A DNA stretch of 61,624 nucleotides from an uncultured Eubacteriales bacterium (GCA_900079765.1 LT599017.1:3606684-3668307), one strand, 5' to 3'; shown: positions 40,834 to 49,977, numbered from the stretch's first letter. Notes: a model not told the origin generated them from the sequence alone. Program-made: numbers and translations.

Positions 40834-41715
40834 ATGTACGATCTCGAAGCGCTGTATGAGGCCACCAGTGTCCCCCACGCCGTCGAGCTTCTGACCGAGC
40901 ACCCTGAGGCCAAGATCATCGCCGGGGGCAGCGACGTACTCATTGAGATGCGCGCGGGCAAGCTGGCGGGCTGCACCTTGGTGAGTATCCAAGGGCTGGG
41001 CGAGCTGCGGGGCGTCTCTCTGGACCACGATGGGTCCTTGAAAATTGGACCCATGACCAGCTTCTCCCATATCACGAAGGATCCGCTCATCCAGAAGTAT
41101 ATCAACGTCCTGGGCGAGGCGGTGGACACTGTGGGCGGCCCGCAGATCCGCAACATCGGCACTATCGGCGGCAATACCTGCAACGGCGTCACCTCGGCCG
41201 ACTCAGGCGCCACTCTGGTGGCCTGGGACGCGGTGATGGAGTATACCGGTCCCAATGGGGTGCGGAGACTTCCCATCAGCGAACACTATGTGAAGGCGGG
41301 AAAGGTGGCTCTGGAGCCCGGCGAGCTGCTCACCGCCATCTACATCCCGGAGGAGAGCTACCGGGACACTTACGGCAACTATATCAAGTACGCCATGCGC
41401 AATGCCATGGACATCGCCACTTTAGGGTGCAGCGTCAACGTGCGTCTCTCAGCGGACAAGAAGACTATCGAGCGCGCCCGACTTGCCTACGGCGTGGCCG
41501 GGCCGGTGCCTATGCGCGCCCCCAGCGCCGAGGCGGCGGTCAAGGGACTGCCGGTTTCCGAAGAGACGATAGAGGCCTTCGGCAAGGCCGCCCTGGCCGA
41601 CGTGAACCCCCGCACCAGCTGGCGCGCCACGAAGGAGCTGCGGCTCCAGATGGTGGAGGAGCTGGCCAAGCGGGCGCTGCGGGAATCCATTCGTCTGGCG
41701 GGAGGTGCCCTATGA
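40834..41715 (+). CDS. xdhB: Xanthine-dehydrogenase-type FAD-binding subunit
   Basis: This is the electron-transfer subunit with the FAD domain of the CO-dehydrogenase/XDH family. FAD contacts appear as AGGSDVLIEMRAGKL (residues about 29-43) and TIGGNTCNGVTSADSGATLVA (about 108-128). A C-terminal CODH_C-like domain follows. Length of 293 aa is normal. A 39-nt gap after xdhA and a 4-nt overlap with the FeS subunit show one operon. The physiological acceptor (NAD or other) is not visible. Confidence 0.92.
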   Translation: MYDLEALYEATSVPHAVELLTEHPEAKIIAGGSDVLIEMRAGKLAGCTLVSIQGLGELRGVSLDHDGSLKIGPMTSFSHITKDPLIQKYINVLGEAVDTVGGPQIRNIGTIGGNTCNGVTSADSGATLVAWDAVMEYTGPNGVRRLPISEHYVKAGKVALEPGELLTAIYIPEESYRDTYGNYIKYAMRNAMDIATLGCSVNVRLSADKKTIERARLAYGVAGPVPMRAPSAEAAVKGLPVSEETIEAFGKAALADVNPRTSWRATKELRLQMVEELAKRALRESIRLAGGAL

Positions 41716-42215
41716 TTCAGAGAAAATTGGTGCGCTGCACCATCAACGGCAAGGAGCGGGAGGCCATGGTGGACGTCCGCGCTTCCCTAACCGACATGCT
41801 GCGCAATGACTACTCTCTTACCAGCGTCAAAAAGGGCTGCGAGGTGGGCGAGTGCGGCGCCTGCAACGTGATTATCGACGGAGAGTGTTTTAACTCCTGC
41901 ATCTACCTGGCTGCCTGGGCCGATGGAAAAAACATCCGCACGGTAGACAGCCTTCTGGGCCCTAACGGCGAGCTGTCCGAAATCCAGCAGATTTTCATCG
42001 ACGAGGGTGCTGTTCAGTGCGGGTTCTGCACACCCGGCTTTCTCATGACGGCGGTGGAGATTTTGGAAAGCGGTAAGGAGTACACCAGGGAGGAGCTGCG
42101 CAAGCAGCTGTCCGGCCACCTATGCCGCTGCACCGGGTATGAGAACATCCTCAACGCGGTGGTCAAGGCGGTAGGTCTGGCCCAGAAACGCAGAGCTGCG
42201 GAGCAGAAGAACTAA
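41712..42215 (+). CDS. xdhC: Xanthine-dehydrogenase-type 2Fe-2S subunit
   Basis: This small subunit has two 2Fe-2S clusters. The plant-type cluster uses C43, C48, C51 and C63 (GCEVGECGACNV). The second uses C103, C106, C138 and C140 (QCGFCTPG and CRCTGY). Length is 167 aa. ATG 41712 overlaps the FAD-subunit stop by 4 nt with GGAGGTG upstream. The symbol follows the E. coli structural operon and should not be confused with the maturation factor at 31512. Confidence 0.92.
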   Translation: MIQRKLVRCTINGKEREAMVDVRASLTDMLRNDYSLTSVKKGCEVGECGACNVIIDGECFNSCIYLAAWADGKNIRTVDSLLGPNGELSEIQQIFIDEGAVQCGFCTPGFLMTAVEILESGKEYTREELRKQLSGHLCRCTGYENILNAVVKAVGLAQKRRAAEQKN

Positions 42216-42221
42216 GAGAAA

Positions 42222-42260
42222 AAAGAAAGGCGCCATCCCATTGGGACGGCGCCTTTCTTT
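42222..42260. terminator. Bidirectional terminator of xdh and thiolase genes
   Basis: AAGAAAGGCGCCaTCCCA and TGGGAcGGCGCCTTTCTT pair, with A and T runs on both sides, between convergent genes. Confidence 0.88.
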
Positions 42261-42272
42261 TTTCTGTCTGTT

Positions 42273-43454
42273 TTAGCACTTCTCAAAAATGGTGGCGACG
42301 CCCATGCCGCCGCCGATGCAGAGGGTGGCGAGGCCACGCTTAGCGTCGGGGCGCTTCATCATCTCATGGAGAAGGGTGGTGATAATCCGGGCGCCGGAGG
42401 CGCCCACCGGGTGTCCCAGGGCAATGGCGCCGCCGTTGACGTTGACCTTGCTCATGTCAAACTCCAGGTCACGGCACACGGCAATAGACTGGGCGGCGAA
42501 GGCTTCATTTGCCTCGACCAGGTCCAGGTCGTCCACGGTGAGGCCGGCCTTTTTCAGGGCGTTGCGGGTGGCGGGTACGGGGCCATAGCCCATGATGGAG
42601 GGGTCCACGCCGCCCTGACCCCAGGAGATGAGCTTAAAGAGGGGTTTAAGGCCGTGCTTCTCTACCGCCTCGCCGGAGGCGAGAAGGACGGCGGCGGCCC
42701 CGTCGTTGATGCCGGAGGCGTTGCCCGCAGTGACGCGGCCGCCGTCGGACTTAAAGGCGGGCTTGAGCTTGGACAGGGCCTCCATGGTGGTGGCACGGGG
42801 ATACTCGTCCTTGTCGAAGGGGACGCTCTCGCGCTTGACCTTCACCATGACAGGAACAATCTCCTCCTTAAACCGATCGGCGGCCAAGGCGGCGGCTGCC
42901 TTGTTCTGGGACTCGAGTGCGAAGGCGTCCAGCTCTTCGCGGGAAATATTCCACTGGTCGCAGATATTCTCGGCGGTGATGCCCATGTGGTAGTTGTTGA
43001 AGGCGTCGGTCAGCGCGTCATTGATCATGGTGTCGATAAGCTTGGCGTTGCCCATGCGGGCGCCGTACCGGGCGGTGGGGATGGCGTAGGGGGCGGCAGA
43101 CATGTTCTCGGTGCCGCCGCACATCACCAGGTCGGCGTCGCCCACCTGGATGGCGCGGGCGGCCTCAATAACGCTCTTCATGCCGGATCCGCAGAGCATA
43201 TTGATGGCGTAGGCGGGCACTTCCGCGGGGATCCCGGCGTTAATGGAGGCCTGGCGGGCCACGTTCTGACCCTGGGCGGCGGTGAGGATGCAGCCGAACA
43301 TGACCTCGTCCAGCAGCTCGGGCTTGACATTGGCGCGGGCAAGGGCTTCCTTCATCACGACGGAGCCAAGCTGGGCAGCGGGGATGTCTTTCAGGGCGCC
43401 GCCAAAGGAACCCACGGCGGTACGGCAGGAGCTGACAACATAGACGTCTCTCAT
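42273..43454 (-). CDS. thlA: Acetyl-CoA acetyltransferase (thiolase)
   Basis: It condenses two acetyl-CoA to acetoacetyl-CoA, the first step of butyrate synthesis, or runs in reverse. The nucleophile is C88 in [23 protein letters not shown] and LCIGGGMG carry the catalytic His and second Cys. Length 393 aa. ATG 43454 has GGAGG upstream; a longer frame start at 43526 lacks support. It is monocistronic, with the xdh operon convergent. It pairs functionally with the but gene at 17834. Confidence 0.94.
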   Translation of the reverse strand: MRDVYVVSSCRTAVGSFGGALKDIPAAQLGSVVMKEALARANVKPELLDEVMFGCILTAAQGQNVARQASINAGIPAEVPAYAINMLCGSGMKSVIEAARAIQVGDADLVMCGGTENMSAAPYAIPTARYGARMGNAKLIDTMINDALTDAFNNYHMGITAENICDQWNISREELDAFALESQNKAAAALAADRFKEEIVPVMVKVKRESVPFDKDEYPRATTMEALSKLKPAFKSDGGRVTAGNASGINDGAAAVLLASGEAVEKHGLKPLFKLISWGQGGVDPSIMGYGPVPATRNALKKAGLTVDDLDLVEANEAFAAQSIAVCRDLEFDMSKVNVNGGAIALGHPVGASGARIITTLLHEMMKRPDAKRGLATLCIGGGMGVATIFEKC

Positions 43455-43587
43455 AGAATCTTGACCTCCAAAATGAATGTTTTTGTGCGGTATACTGAGT
43501 ATACCTGACGAAAGGTCAAAATGCAAGAGGGAATACGTTAATTTATTAACGATAATTTCAACTCACATACCCGCTCTAATTGGCACA

Positions 43588-45501
43588 TCAGCCAACAGCC
43601 TTGAGGACCGGCTCGGCCCTGGCGGTGGCGGCGTATTTCTCGCCGCCGTCCCGCCGCAGTTGCTCGGCCCAGGTTACGAGCTGGTCGTCGGAGTAGCCGA
43701 GCTCCCGTAGAACCTTCAGGGTCTCGGTGGAGGTGGTCTGGAGTGTGACGGTGATAGTCGTGCTCCAATCCCCGGATATGTCGGTTGCGAAGAAAGAGAA
43801 GTCCAGGTCATTATAGTAGCAGTTCTCGTACCGCTCGGCGTCCTCAAGGAGATAACGCCTGCCGATGCGCCCGGCGGCCATGTCGGCCTGGACGGCGGCA
43901 AGGAGCTTTTCCCGGTCGGCCTGGTCGGGGATGGCGACCGTGGAGTAGCTTTGCAGGGAGGCATCATAGATGGACAGCGAGGTGTACGCCAGCGATGCGC
44001 CCGCCTTAAGATCACCCCAATAGGATTGCTCCAGGGTGGTGGGGCGGTTGAGAAAATCGTCAAGGAGGGCTGTGACGGAGCCGGGGTCGGCAAGGTCATC
44101 GGCGTAGAGGGGAAGGCGGTATTCCCGGCGGATCTCTCGCCCATCGGTAAGGGTGTACCGGAGCATTAGGTCGGTGGTGGCGGTGTGTTGCAGGTCCGCC
44201 GCCGTGCCATCTGAGAGGGTGCCCTCCTGCCAGAAGGTGTCGTAGTTATTATAGGCGATCCTGGCAGTTTCGGCTCGGAGGGTGTTTTTGTTGGCGGATA
44301 TAACGCCATGGAGTTGGAGGACCGCGTCTATGTCCGAGGAATCGGTGAGCGTGAGGACTGAGTGGCTGCCTGTGTCATAAGGCGCGGAGGAGATGCCGTA
44401 AAAAGTGACCGAGGCCACTTCACTCCGCTTGGGGGGATCATTAAAGCCAAAGAGGTCCAGATCGGTAATAACGTATGCGGCAACCAGCACCAAGGAGAAG
44501 GCGAGGAGCCCTTTCCACGACCGGGAAAAGACCCTAAAGCTCTTTTTCAGGAGCATGTCGGCGGCGTAATAGCCCACCGCGCCCCAGAGAATGAGGGGGA
44601 TGAGGATGGCCCACCGCTGGGCGGGAAAGATGCCATTGAACTGCGTGTAGAACCAGGAACCTACCGCCACGGCGGAACAGAAGGCCACACCGTATTTGAA
44701 CACGGGCCGCACCTGCCGGACGGAGACGATGTCCCCAGCCGCCTCCAGCCGCCGTTTACGGTAGAGGAGGAGGGCGGCCGCGGTGAGTACCACGCCCACC
44801 AGCGCGTAGAGCAGGATGGCGGGCATATGGACAAGGTAATAGATGCCGCTCGCTGTTGTGTCATAGAGTTCGCCGCGCATGAGGGTGACCGCAGGGGTAA
44901 ACCAGTTAACCACCGTATCAATCCAGGTGGTGCCCCAGAAACCGAAGAGGAGCTCCTGCAGAAGACTTCCCACGACGGTGGAAACGCCCATGACCAGGAA
45001 GTTGAGAATGCCGTAAAACACCGGCAGGGCCAAGAGATTGCCCGTGAACATGGAGCAAAAGACGGCGAAAGAATAGAAGAACAGGCACACAAGGCTCTCA
45101 GCCGCCAGCCAGAGGACGACGGTGCTGGGGGATTGGTGCCCACCCGCAAGCAGTGTAAGGAAGAAAACCACCACATGGGGCACAAGCAGGAAGGAGAGAC
45201 CCGAGAGGTAGTTGGTGAGGAATAGGCCTTCCCGAGTGACGGGCAGGGAGTGCATAAGCTGGACGCTCCTGTTGTTATATAGGTAGGAGAAGACCGCCAT
45301 GGCGCAGGCTGCGCCATAGATCAGAGCCACGCCCACGCCAAAGTTCAGGAGTTGCAGCGGCACTTCCGGATCCCAGCCGTTGTTGAGGATCATCAGGGGC
45401 ATGAGGAGCCAGAGGACAAGATAGCTTCCCCAGATGGGCCAGAAACGGGCAATGTTCTTGCGGAAAAGGGTGGAATTAAAGCACGATTTCACGGACCGCA
45501 T
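43588..45501 (-). CDS. ABC-2-type membrane protein (YtrB-partner, 637 aa)
   Basis: The N-terminal third has six to seven membrane spans (FWPIWGSYLVLWLLMPL, GVGVALIYGAACAMAVFSYLY and further hydrophobic blocks to about residue 350). A large C-terminal soluble part follows, with strand-rich repeats, probably extracellular. The ATG at 45501 has GGAGG 8 nt upstream; it overlaps the end of the ATPase gene. The operon (GntR, ATPase, permease) matches YtrA/BcrA-type export or wall-stress systems. The exact family of the C-terminal part is not recognised. Confidence 0.8.
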   Translation of the reverse strand: MRSVKSCFNSTLFRKNIARFWPIWGSYLVLWLLMPLMILNNGWDPEVPLQLLNFGVGVALIYGAACAMAVFSYLYNNRSVQLMHSLPVTREGLFLTNYLSGLSFLLVPHVVVFFLTLLAGGHQSPSTVVLWLAAESLVCLFFYSFAVFCSMFTGNLLALPVFYGILNFLVMGVSTVVGSLLQELLFGFWGTTWIDTVVNWFTPAVTLMRGELYDTTASGIYYLVHMPAILLYALVGVVLTAAALLLYRKRRLEAAGDIVSVRQVRPVFKYGVAFCSAVAVGSWFYTQFNGIFPAQRWAILIPLILWGAVGYYAADMLLKKSFRVFSRSWKGLLAFSLVLVAAYVITDLDLFGFNDPPKRSEVASVTFYGISSAPYDTGSHSVLTLTDSSDIDAVLQLHGVISANKNTLRAETARIAYNNYDTFWQEGTLSDGTAADLQHTATTDLMLRYTLTDGREIRREYRLPLYADDLADPGSVTALLDDFLNRPTTLEQSYWGDLKAGASLAYTSLSIYDASLQSYSTVAIPDQADREKLLAAVQADMAAGRIGRRYLLEDAERYENCYYNDLDFSFFATDISGDWSTTITVTLQTTSTETLKVLRELGYSDDQLVTWAEQLRRDGGEKYAATARAEPVLKAVG

Positions 45502-46378
45502 AGTCCTCACCTCCCAGCTCATAAATAAAGATTTCCTCCAGTGTCAGGGGCAGGGCTTCCATCAGAATGGGGGCGTAGACCGCCAGGCGGTTGGTTACCT
45601 CGGCAGCGCTGCCGCGGACGATGAGGGTATGGATGCGGCCTACCTGGGATACGTTAAGAACCTCCAGGTCATCGGGCAGCCCCGGCATTTCCCGCTCCTT
45701 GAAGACCACCTGCATCTTTACCAGGTTTTCCTGCAGATCGGAGAGGCTCCGCTCGATGAGAACCTTCCCCCGGGAGAGGATACCCACATGGTCGCACACA
45801 TCCTCCAGCTCGCGCAGGTTATGGGAGGAGACCAGCACCGTGGTGCCATGCTCCGCCACATCGCCCAGAAGGAGGCCCCAGACCTGACGGCGCATGACGG
45901 GGTCTAACCCGTCCACCGGTTCGTCCAGCACCAATATCTCAGGGCGGCAGCACAGGGCCAGCCAGAAGGCGGCCTGCTTCTGCATCCCCTTGGATAGGCG
46001 GCGGATGGGCTGCTTCTCGTTCACGTTGGTAAACACGTCCCGCAGGGCCTGGTACCGGGATTGGTCAAACTTGGGGTAAAAGCCCCGGTAGAAGGACGCC
46101 ATATCCTTGGTGGAGGCGGAGAGGAAGTAGTAGAGGTCGTCAGGGATGCCGGAAATGCGGGCCTTCACCGCAGGGTTTTCATAGACGGCCTGGCCGTCCA
46201 CTGTCACGGAGCCGGAGTCCTGCCGCCACACGCCGGTGACGTGGCGCAAGAGGGTGGACTTGCCCGCGCCGTTGGGCCCCACCAGCCCATAGACCGACCC
46301 GGCGGGCACCGTCATGGTGAGGCCGTCCAGGGCGCGGAAACCGTCGAAGCCCTTGACCAGGTCCTTTACTTCAATCAT
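45476..46378 (-). CDS. ABC transporter ATP-binding protein (YtrB/BcrA type)
   Basis: One NBD of 300 aa: Walker A GPNGAGKST (residues 34-42), signature LSKGMQKQ in place of LSGGQ, Walker B ILVLDEPVDGLDP and H-loop SSHNL. A C-terminal extension of about 80 residues holds a DALDDLEV-like regulatory part. The LSKGM form is common in drug-efflux and YtrB-like ATPases. It overlaps the GntR gene by 4 nt and the permease by 26 nt. Confidence 0.9.
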   Translation of the reverse strand: MIEVKDLVKGFDGFRALDGLTMTVPAGSVYGLVGPNGAGKSTLLRHVTGVWRQDSGSVTVDGQAVYENPAVKARISGIPDDLYYFLSASTKDMASFYRGFYPKFDQSRYQALRDVFTNVNEKQPIRRLSKGMQKQAAFWLALCCRPEILVLDEPVDGLDPVMRRQVWGLLLGDVAEHGTTVLVSSHNLRELEDVCDHVGILSRGKVLIERSLSDLQENLVKMQVVFKEREMPGLPDDLEVLNVSQVGRIHTLIVRGSAAEVTNRLAVYAPILMEALPLTLEEIFIYELGGEDYAVREIVL

Positions 46379-46749
46379 ACTGATTCCTCCTTCTTCCCGG
46401 CCGCCAGCACCCGCTGGGCCAGTTCCTCCGGGCTCATACCCAGAAAGAGAAGCTCGGCGGCGGTGGCGTCAAATTGACTGAGCAGCGTACCACGCCGCGG
46501 CGTGCCGGCGCTAGTGGGAAGGGCGGCGAAGGAACCCTTGCCCGCCTGGGTGGATAGATAGCCCTCCCCCTCCAGACTCTCGTAAGCCCGCTGGATGGTG
46601 TTGGGGTTGATGGCAAGGGAGGCGGCCAGGGAACGGACCGAGGGGAACTGCTCTCCGGGCTGTATGGCCCCCGACACGACTAAGTGCCGCAGGCCGTCCT
46701 TTACCTGTTCGTAGATGGGACGGGCGTCCCGTGCGTTGAGACTAAACAT
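46375..46749 (-). CDS. GntR-family regulator (YtrA subfamily)
   Basis: A winged-helix GntR DNA-binding domain (residues 10-75, PIYEQVKDGLRHLV, GEQFPSVRSLAASLAINPNTIQRAYESLEGEG) with a short helical tail, 124 aa in total. The short C-terminus without a ligand domain marks the YtrA group that represses its own ABC operon and responds to wall antibiotics. Promoter upstream at 46804-46833. Confidence 0.9.
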   Translation of the reverse strand: MFSLNARDARPIYEQVKDGLRHLVVSGAIQPGEQFPSVRSLAASLAINPNTIQRAYESLEGEGYLSTQAGKGSFAALPTSAGTPRRGTLLSQFDATAAELLFLGMSPEELAQRVLAAGKKEESV

Positions 46750-46803
46750 GGCGGCGTCTCCTTTCAGAGATGGAGAAACTGTATGAGCTGGGATAGTACA
46801 GTC

Positions 46804-46833
46804 AGAATATCAGCCCGCGTCACATATTGTCAA
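46804..46833 (-). promoter_or_regulatory. Promoter of GntR-ABC operon
   Basis: Minus strand TTGACA, 18-nt spacer, TATTCT. Confidence 0.55.
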
Positions 46834-46886
46834 CGGGCCAAAACTTAAGATTCTATAACTTTTTGTTTTAAACTTATTTTTTCCAC

Positions 46887-46915
46887 ATGACAAACGCTTT
46901 ATTAGAGGTTATAAT
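46887..46915 (+). promoter_or_regulatory. Promoter of HD-domain gene
   Basis: ATGACA, 17-nt spacer, TATAAT. Confidence 0.6.
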
Positions 46916-46947
46916 GTGGGCACCACATCCCAATGAAGGAGGGCTTT

Positions 46948-47445
46948 ATGGCGATGACCATTGTGGACGAGAAGAACTGGAGCTGTTTTCTGTACTGCAT
47001 CGGCGGCCTGCTGGCTACGGACGAGGTACAGTCTATGAAGAAGATCCGCCATCATCCCGGTACGTCCTGCTACGAGCACTCGGTCTTCGTCTCCTACACC
47101 GCGTTTCGGCTGGCGCGGCGCTGGGGGCTTGACTATCGGGCTGCAGCCCGGGCGGGTCTGCTCCACGACCTCTACTTATACGACCCCCATGACCGCTCGG
47201 CTTACCAGGGCAACCAGTGCTTTGCCCACCCCAAGGCTGCCCTCCGCAACGCCGATGCCCTGGTGGGGGGCCTGACCGAGAAGGAGAAGAACATCATCAT
47301 CTCCCATATGTGGCCCCTGGCCCGGTACATGCCCAGATACAGGGAGGCCTACGTGGTAAACCTGGCCGACAAGCTCTGTGCCACCGCCGAGGTGCTGGGC
47401 TACTGGCGGCGCTCCCCCGTGAAGCGCATCGCGATGGCGGCTTAA
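46948..47445 (+). CDS. HD-domain phosphohydrolase
   Basis: The HD set is visible: YEHSVFVSY (His), GLLHDLYLYD (HD) and NLADKLC (distal Asp). Length 165 aa. ATG 46948 has GAAGGAGGG at good spacing; ATG 46933 would overlap that SD. It belongs to the small HD family often annotated as phosphohydrolase or HDIG; substrate unknown. Own promoter and terminator. Confidence 0.82.
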   Translation: MAMTIVDEKNWSCFLYCIGGLLATDEVQSMKKIRHHPGTSCYEHSVFVSYTAFRLARRWGLDYRAAARAGLLHDLYLYDPHDRSAYQGNQCFAHPKAALRNADALVGGLTEKEKNIIISHMWPLARYMPRYREAYVVNLADKLCATAEVLGYWRRSPVKRIAMAA

Positions 47446-47461
47446 AGCCCCATGCCGTACT

Positions 47462-47503
47462 GTCCTCCGGCGATCCCCGAGCGGACCGCCGGAGGACTTT
47501 TTT
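47462..47503 (+). terminator. Terminator after HD-domain gene
   Basis: GTCCTCCGGCG and CGCCGGAGGAC pair, followed by six T. Confidence 0.9.
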
Positions 47504-47628
47504 GTCCGATTGTCCACGTCAGAAAGACGGGAAGGCCCGGGCAGTGGCGGGGAAACTTTGTGCAGAATCCTAATCGTAAGCAAAATACGCATAAATTTTG
47601 AAATTTACGTGCATTTATGGGAGAGTCT

Positions 47629-47637
47629 TGCTATAAT
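47629..47637 (+). promoter_or_regulatory. Promoter of the glmU-like gene (extended -10)
   Basis: TGCTATAAT without a convincing -35, as seen for xpt. Confidence 0.55.
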
Positions 47638-47686
47638 AGGAACATAGCAGTACATAACCCCACATTTTTTGATCGAGGTGACCTTT

Positions 47687-48859
47687 ATGGAGCCTGCGGG
47701 CGCCATTATTTTCCTGCCTAGGGAGGGCGGCAAGGAGCCGACCCTTTTGAAAACACTCCTCTTCCAGCCGGGCGCGGTCTGGCTTGCCGAGGCGTTGAAG
47801 GCCCACGGAGTAAAGCGTTTCTTTGTGGTATGCCAGGACGGGGACCGGGAGGCTGTTGCCGCCTGTTTCCCCCAGGATACGGAGCTGGTTACCGAGGGCT
47901 CACCCGACGCATCCGAAAAACTCTCCGCCTTTTTGAATGCCCAGGAGGGTGAGGTAGCGGTGCTTACCAGGCCGGCGCTGCTGTCCTATCCCGCGCCGGG
48001 GCAAGCGGTTGCGGCTATGAGCGACCACCCGGAGGCTGGGTTATATACCATCTCCGCCGCCGCGCTGGCGCAGGAGCTGGACGAGGGCAAGGAATTTGCT
48101 GCCGCCCTCGCAGATCAGGGCAACCGAGAGGGCCTTGCCAAGCAGGCCGTTCCTCTGCTCGATTCCTCCGGCGAGGACTGGATGAGGAATGAGATGTACG
48201 CCCGCCAGTTTACCTCCCGGCGGCTCATCAACCAAGGCGTACGCCTGATCGACCCCAATGCCGTCTGTGTCGACCCTACCGTCACCGTGGGCGAAGGCAC
48301 CGTCATTCTCCCCGGCACCATCCTCCGGGGACGGACAGTTATCGGCAAAAGCTGCGAGATCGGCCCCAACGCCATGATAACCGACTGCACCGTGGGGGAC
48401 CGCGTGGTGGTCAATGCCTCCCAGCTCAACGAGAGCGTCATTGAGGACGGCGTGAAGATTGGTCCCTTTGCCTACATCCGCCCCAACTGCCACGTGGGGC
48501 CGGGGGTCAAGGTGGGGGATTTTGTGGAGCTGAAGAACTCAACCATTGGGCCGGAGACCAAGATCTCCCACCTCACCTATGTGGGTGACTCCGACGTGGG
48601 CAGCCATGTGAACTTTGGCTGCGGCACCGTCACCGTGAACTACGACGGCTCCGCGAAATTCCGCACCACCATCGGGGACGGGGCGTTCCTGGGGTGCAAC
48701 ACCAATCTGGTGGCCCCCGTCAAGGTGGGGGTTGGGGCCTATACCGCCGCAGGAAGCACCATCACCGACGATGTGCCGGACGACAGCCTGGCCATCGCCC
48801 GCAGTCTCCAGGTCAACAAGAAGCAGTGGGCGCTCAAACGGCGCAAGCGTAATTCATAA
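47687..48859 (+). CDS. GlmU-like protein with degenerate uridyltransferase half
   Basis: GlmU normally acetylates glucosamine-1-P and then makes UDP-GlcNAc. The C-terminal left-handed beta helix (about residues 176-385) is intact, with hexapeptide repeats, ELKNSTIG, the catalytic-type His in ISHLTYVGD (H295) and CGTVTVNYDG. The N-terminal half (1-170) keeps weak resemblance, but where LAAGKGTRM should be it reads FLPREGGKEP, so nucleotidyltransferase activity is unlikely. Length is 390 aa against about 455. The gene order glmU-prs-pth-mfd is conserved with Bacillus. Another uridyltransferase elsewhere would be needed. Confidence 0.82.
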   Translation: MEPAGAIIFLPREGGKEPTLLKTLLFQPGAVWLAEALKAHGVKRFFVVCQDGDREAVAACFPQDTELVTEGSPDASEKLSAFLNAQEGEVAVLTRPALLSYPAPGQAVAAMSDHPEAGLYTISAAALAQELDEGKEFAAALADQGNREGLAKQAVPLLDSSGEDWMRNEMYARQFTSRRLINQGVRLIDPNAVCVDPTVTVGEGTVILPGTILRGRTVIGKSCEIGPNAMITDCTVGDRVVVNASQLNESVIEDGVKIGPFAYIRPNCHVGPGVKVGDFVELKNSTIGPETKISHLTYVGDSDVGSHVNFGCGTVTVNYDGSAKFRTTIGDGAFLGCNTNLVAPVKVGVGAYTAAGSTITDDVPDDSLAIARSLQVNKKQWALKRRKRNS

Positions 48860-48908
48860 GGACGCGCGTTCATCAATTAAAAACCTTTCCCTTCAGCCTG
48901 TAGCGTGT

Positions 48909-48956
48909 ATCTGAAATTGTCAAAACGCCGTCTGGCGGGTCTGCCAATTCTCAGAT
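48909..48956 (+). promoter_or_regulatory. Nested stem upstream of prs
   Basis: ATCTGA/TCAGAT, ATTG/CAAT and CGCC/GGCG nest into one structure of 48 nt, followed by another CGCC/GGCG pair and a T tract. It lies in the 158-nt gap before prs. It may be a leader or transcription-control element. Confidence 0.4.
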
Positions 48957-49017
48957 GCGCCCATCCAGGCGGAGGGTTTTATGAAAAGATAAAAAACACG
49001 AGAGGATGTTTTAGAAG

Positions 49018-49977
49018 ATGATCGCACATGGTAAGGACATCAAAATCTTCGCTGGCAACTCCAACCGCCCTTTAGCGGAGGCCATCTGCCGTGAGATCGG
49101 CCTGGAGCTGGGCAACGCGGAGGTGGGGGCGTTCTCCGATGGGGAGAACTTCGTCTCTATCTACGAGACCGTCCGGGGCAGCGACGTGTTTGTGGTCCAG
49201 TCCACTTGCCAGCCCGTCAACGATAACCTGATGGAGATGCTCATCATGATCGACGCGCTGCGCCGGGCCTCCGCCGGGCGCATCACCGCCGTCATTCCCT
49301 ACTTCGGCTACGCCCGGCAGGACCGCAAAGCCAAGCCCCGTGACCCCATTTCGGCAAAGTTGGTGGCGAATCTGATTACCCGTGCCGGGGCGGATCGGGT
49401 ACTGACGATGGACCTGCACGCTTCCCAGATCCAGGGCTTCTTTGATATCCCCGTGGACAATCTCTTCGGCAACCCCATCTTCGCCCACCACTTCGCCGAG
49501 CGGTTCGGGGACGACCATGACAACACCGTCGTCGTCTCGCCCGACGTGGGTAGCGTTGCCCGGGCCCGCACCTTCGCCCAGAAGCTGGGCATGGGTCTCG
49601 CCATCGTGGACAAACGCCGCCAGAAGGCCAACTCCTCTGAGGTCATGAACATCATCGGCGATGTGCGAGACAAGCGGGTCATCCTATTTGATGACATGGT
49701 GGACACCGGTGGGTCCCTCTGCGGCGCGGCCCAGGCCCTGGTTGAGCTGGGCGGAGCTACCGAAGTATACGCCTGCGCATCCCATGGCGTCCTCTCCGGC
49801 CCGGCGGTGGAGCGCATTGAGAAAAGTGTCATCAAGGAAGTCTTCTTCCTCGACACTATTCCCCCCCGTACCGATGTAAAATGTGATAAGCTCAAATACA
49901 TCTCGGTGGCCCACCTCTTTGCCGACGCCATCGAGCGAATTTATGAGGAGATCTCGGTCTCCAAGCTCTTCTCCTAA
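49018..49977 (+). CDS. prs: Ribose-phosphate pyrophosphokinase (PRPP synthase)
   Basis: It makes PRPP for purine, pyrimidine, His, Trp and NAD synthesis; xpt also uses it. It carries SDGENFVSIYE, YFGYARQDRKAKPRDPISAKLVA, MDLHASQIQGFFDIPVDNL, and the PRPP loop ILFDDMVDTGGS. Length is 319 aa, class I. The ATG has GAGGATG upstream (within a longer AT-rich run). A small hairpin follows before pth. Confidence 0.95.
   Translation: MIAHGKDIKIFAGNSNRPLAEAICREIGLELGNAEVGAFSDGENFVSIYETVRGSDVFVVQSTCQPVNDNLMEMLIMIDALRRASAGRITAVIPYFGYARQDRKAKPRDPISAKLVANLITRAGADRVLTMDLHASQIQGFFDIPVDNLFGNPIFAHHFAERFGDDHDNTVVVSPDVGSVARARTFAQKLGMGLAIVDKRRQKANSSEVMNIIGDVRDKRVILFDDMVDTGGSLCGAAQALVELGGATEVYACASHGVLSGPAVERIEKSVIKEVFFLDTIPPRTDVKCDKLKYISVAHLFADAIERIYEEISVSKLFS

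Noticed and set aside
42366-43508. 380-codon plus-strand frame opposite thiolase
   Set aside because: Antisense to a thiolase with catalytic residues in place; Gly/His/Val-rich shadow.
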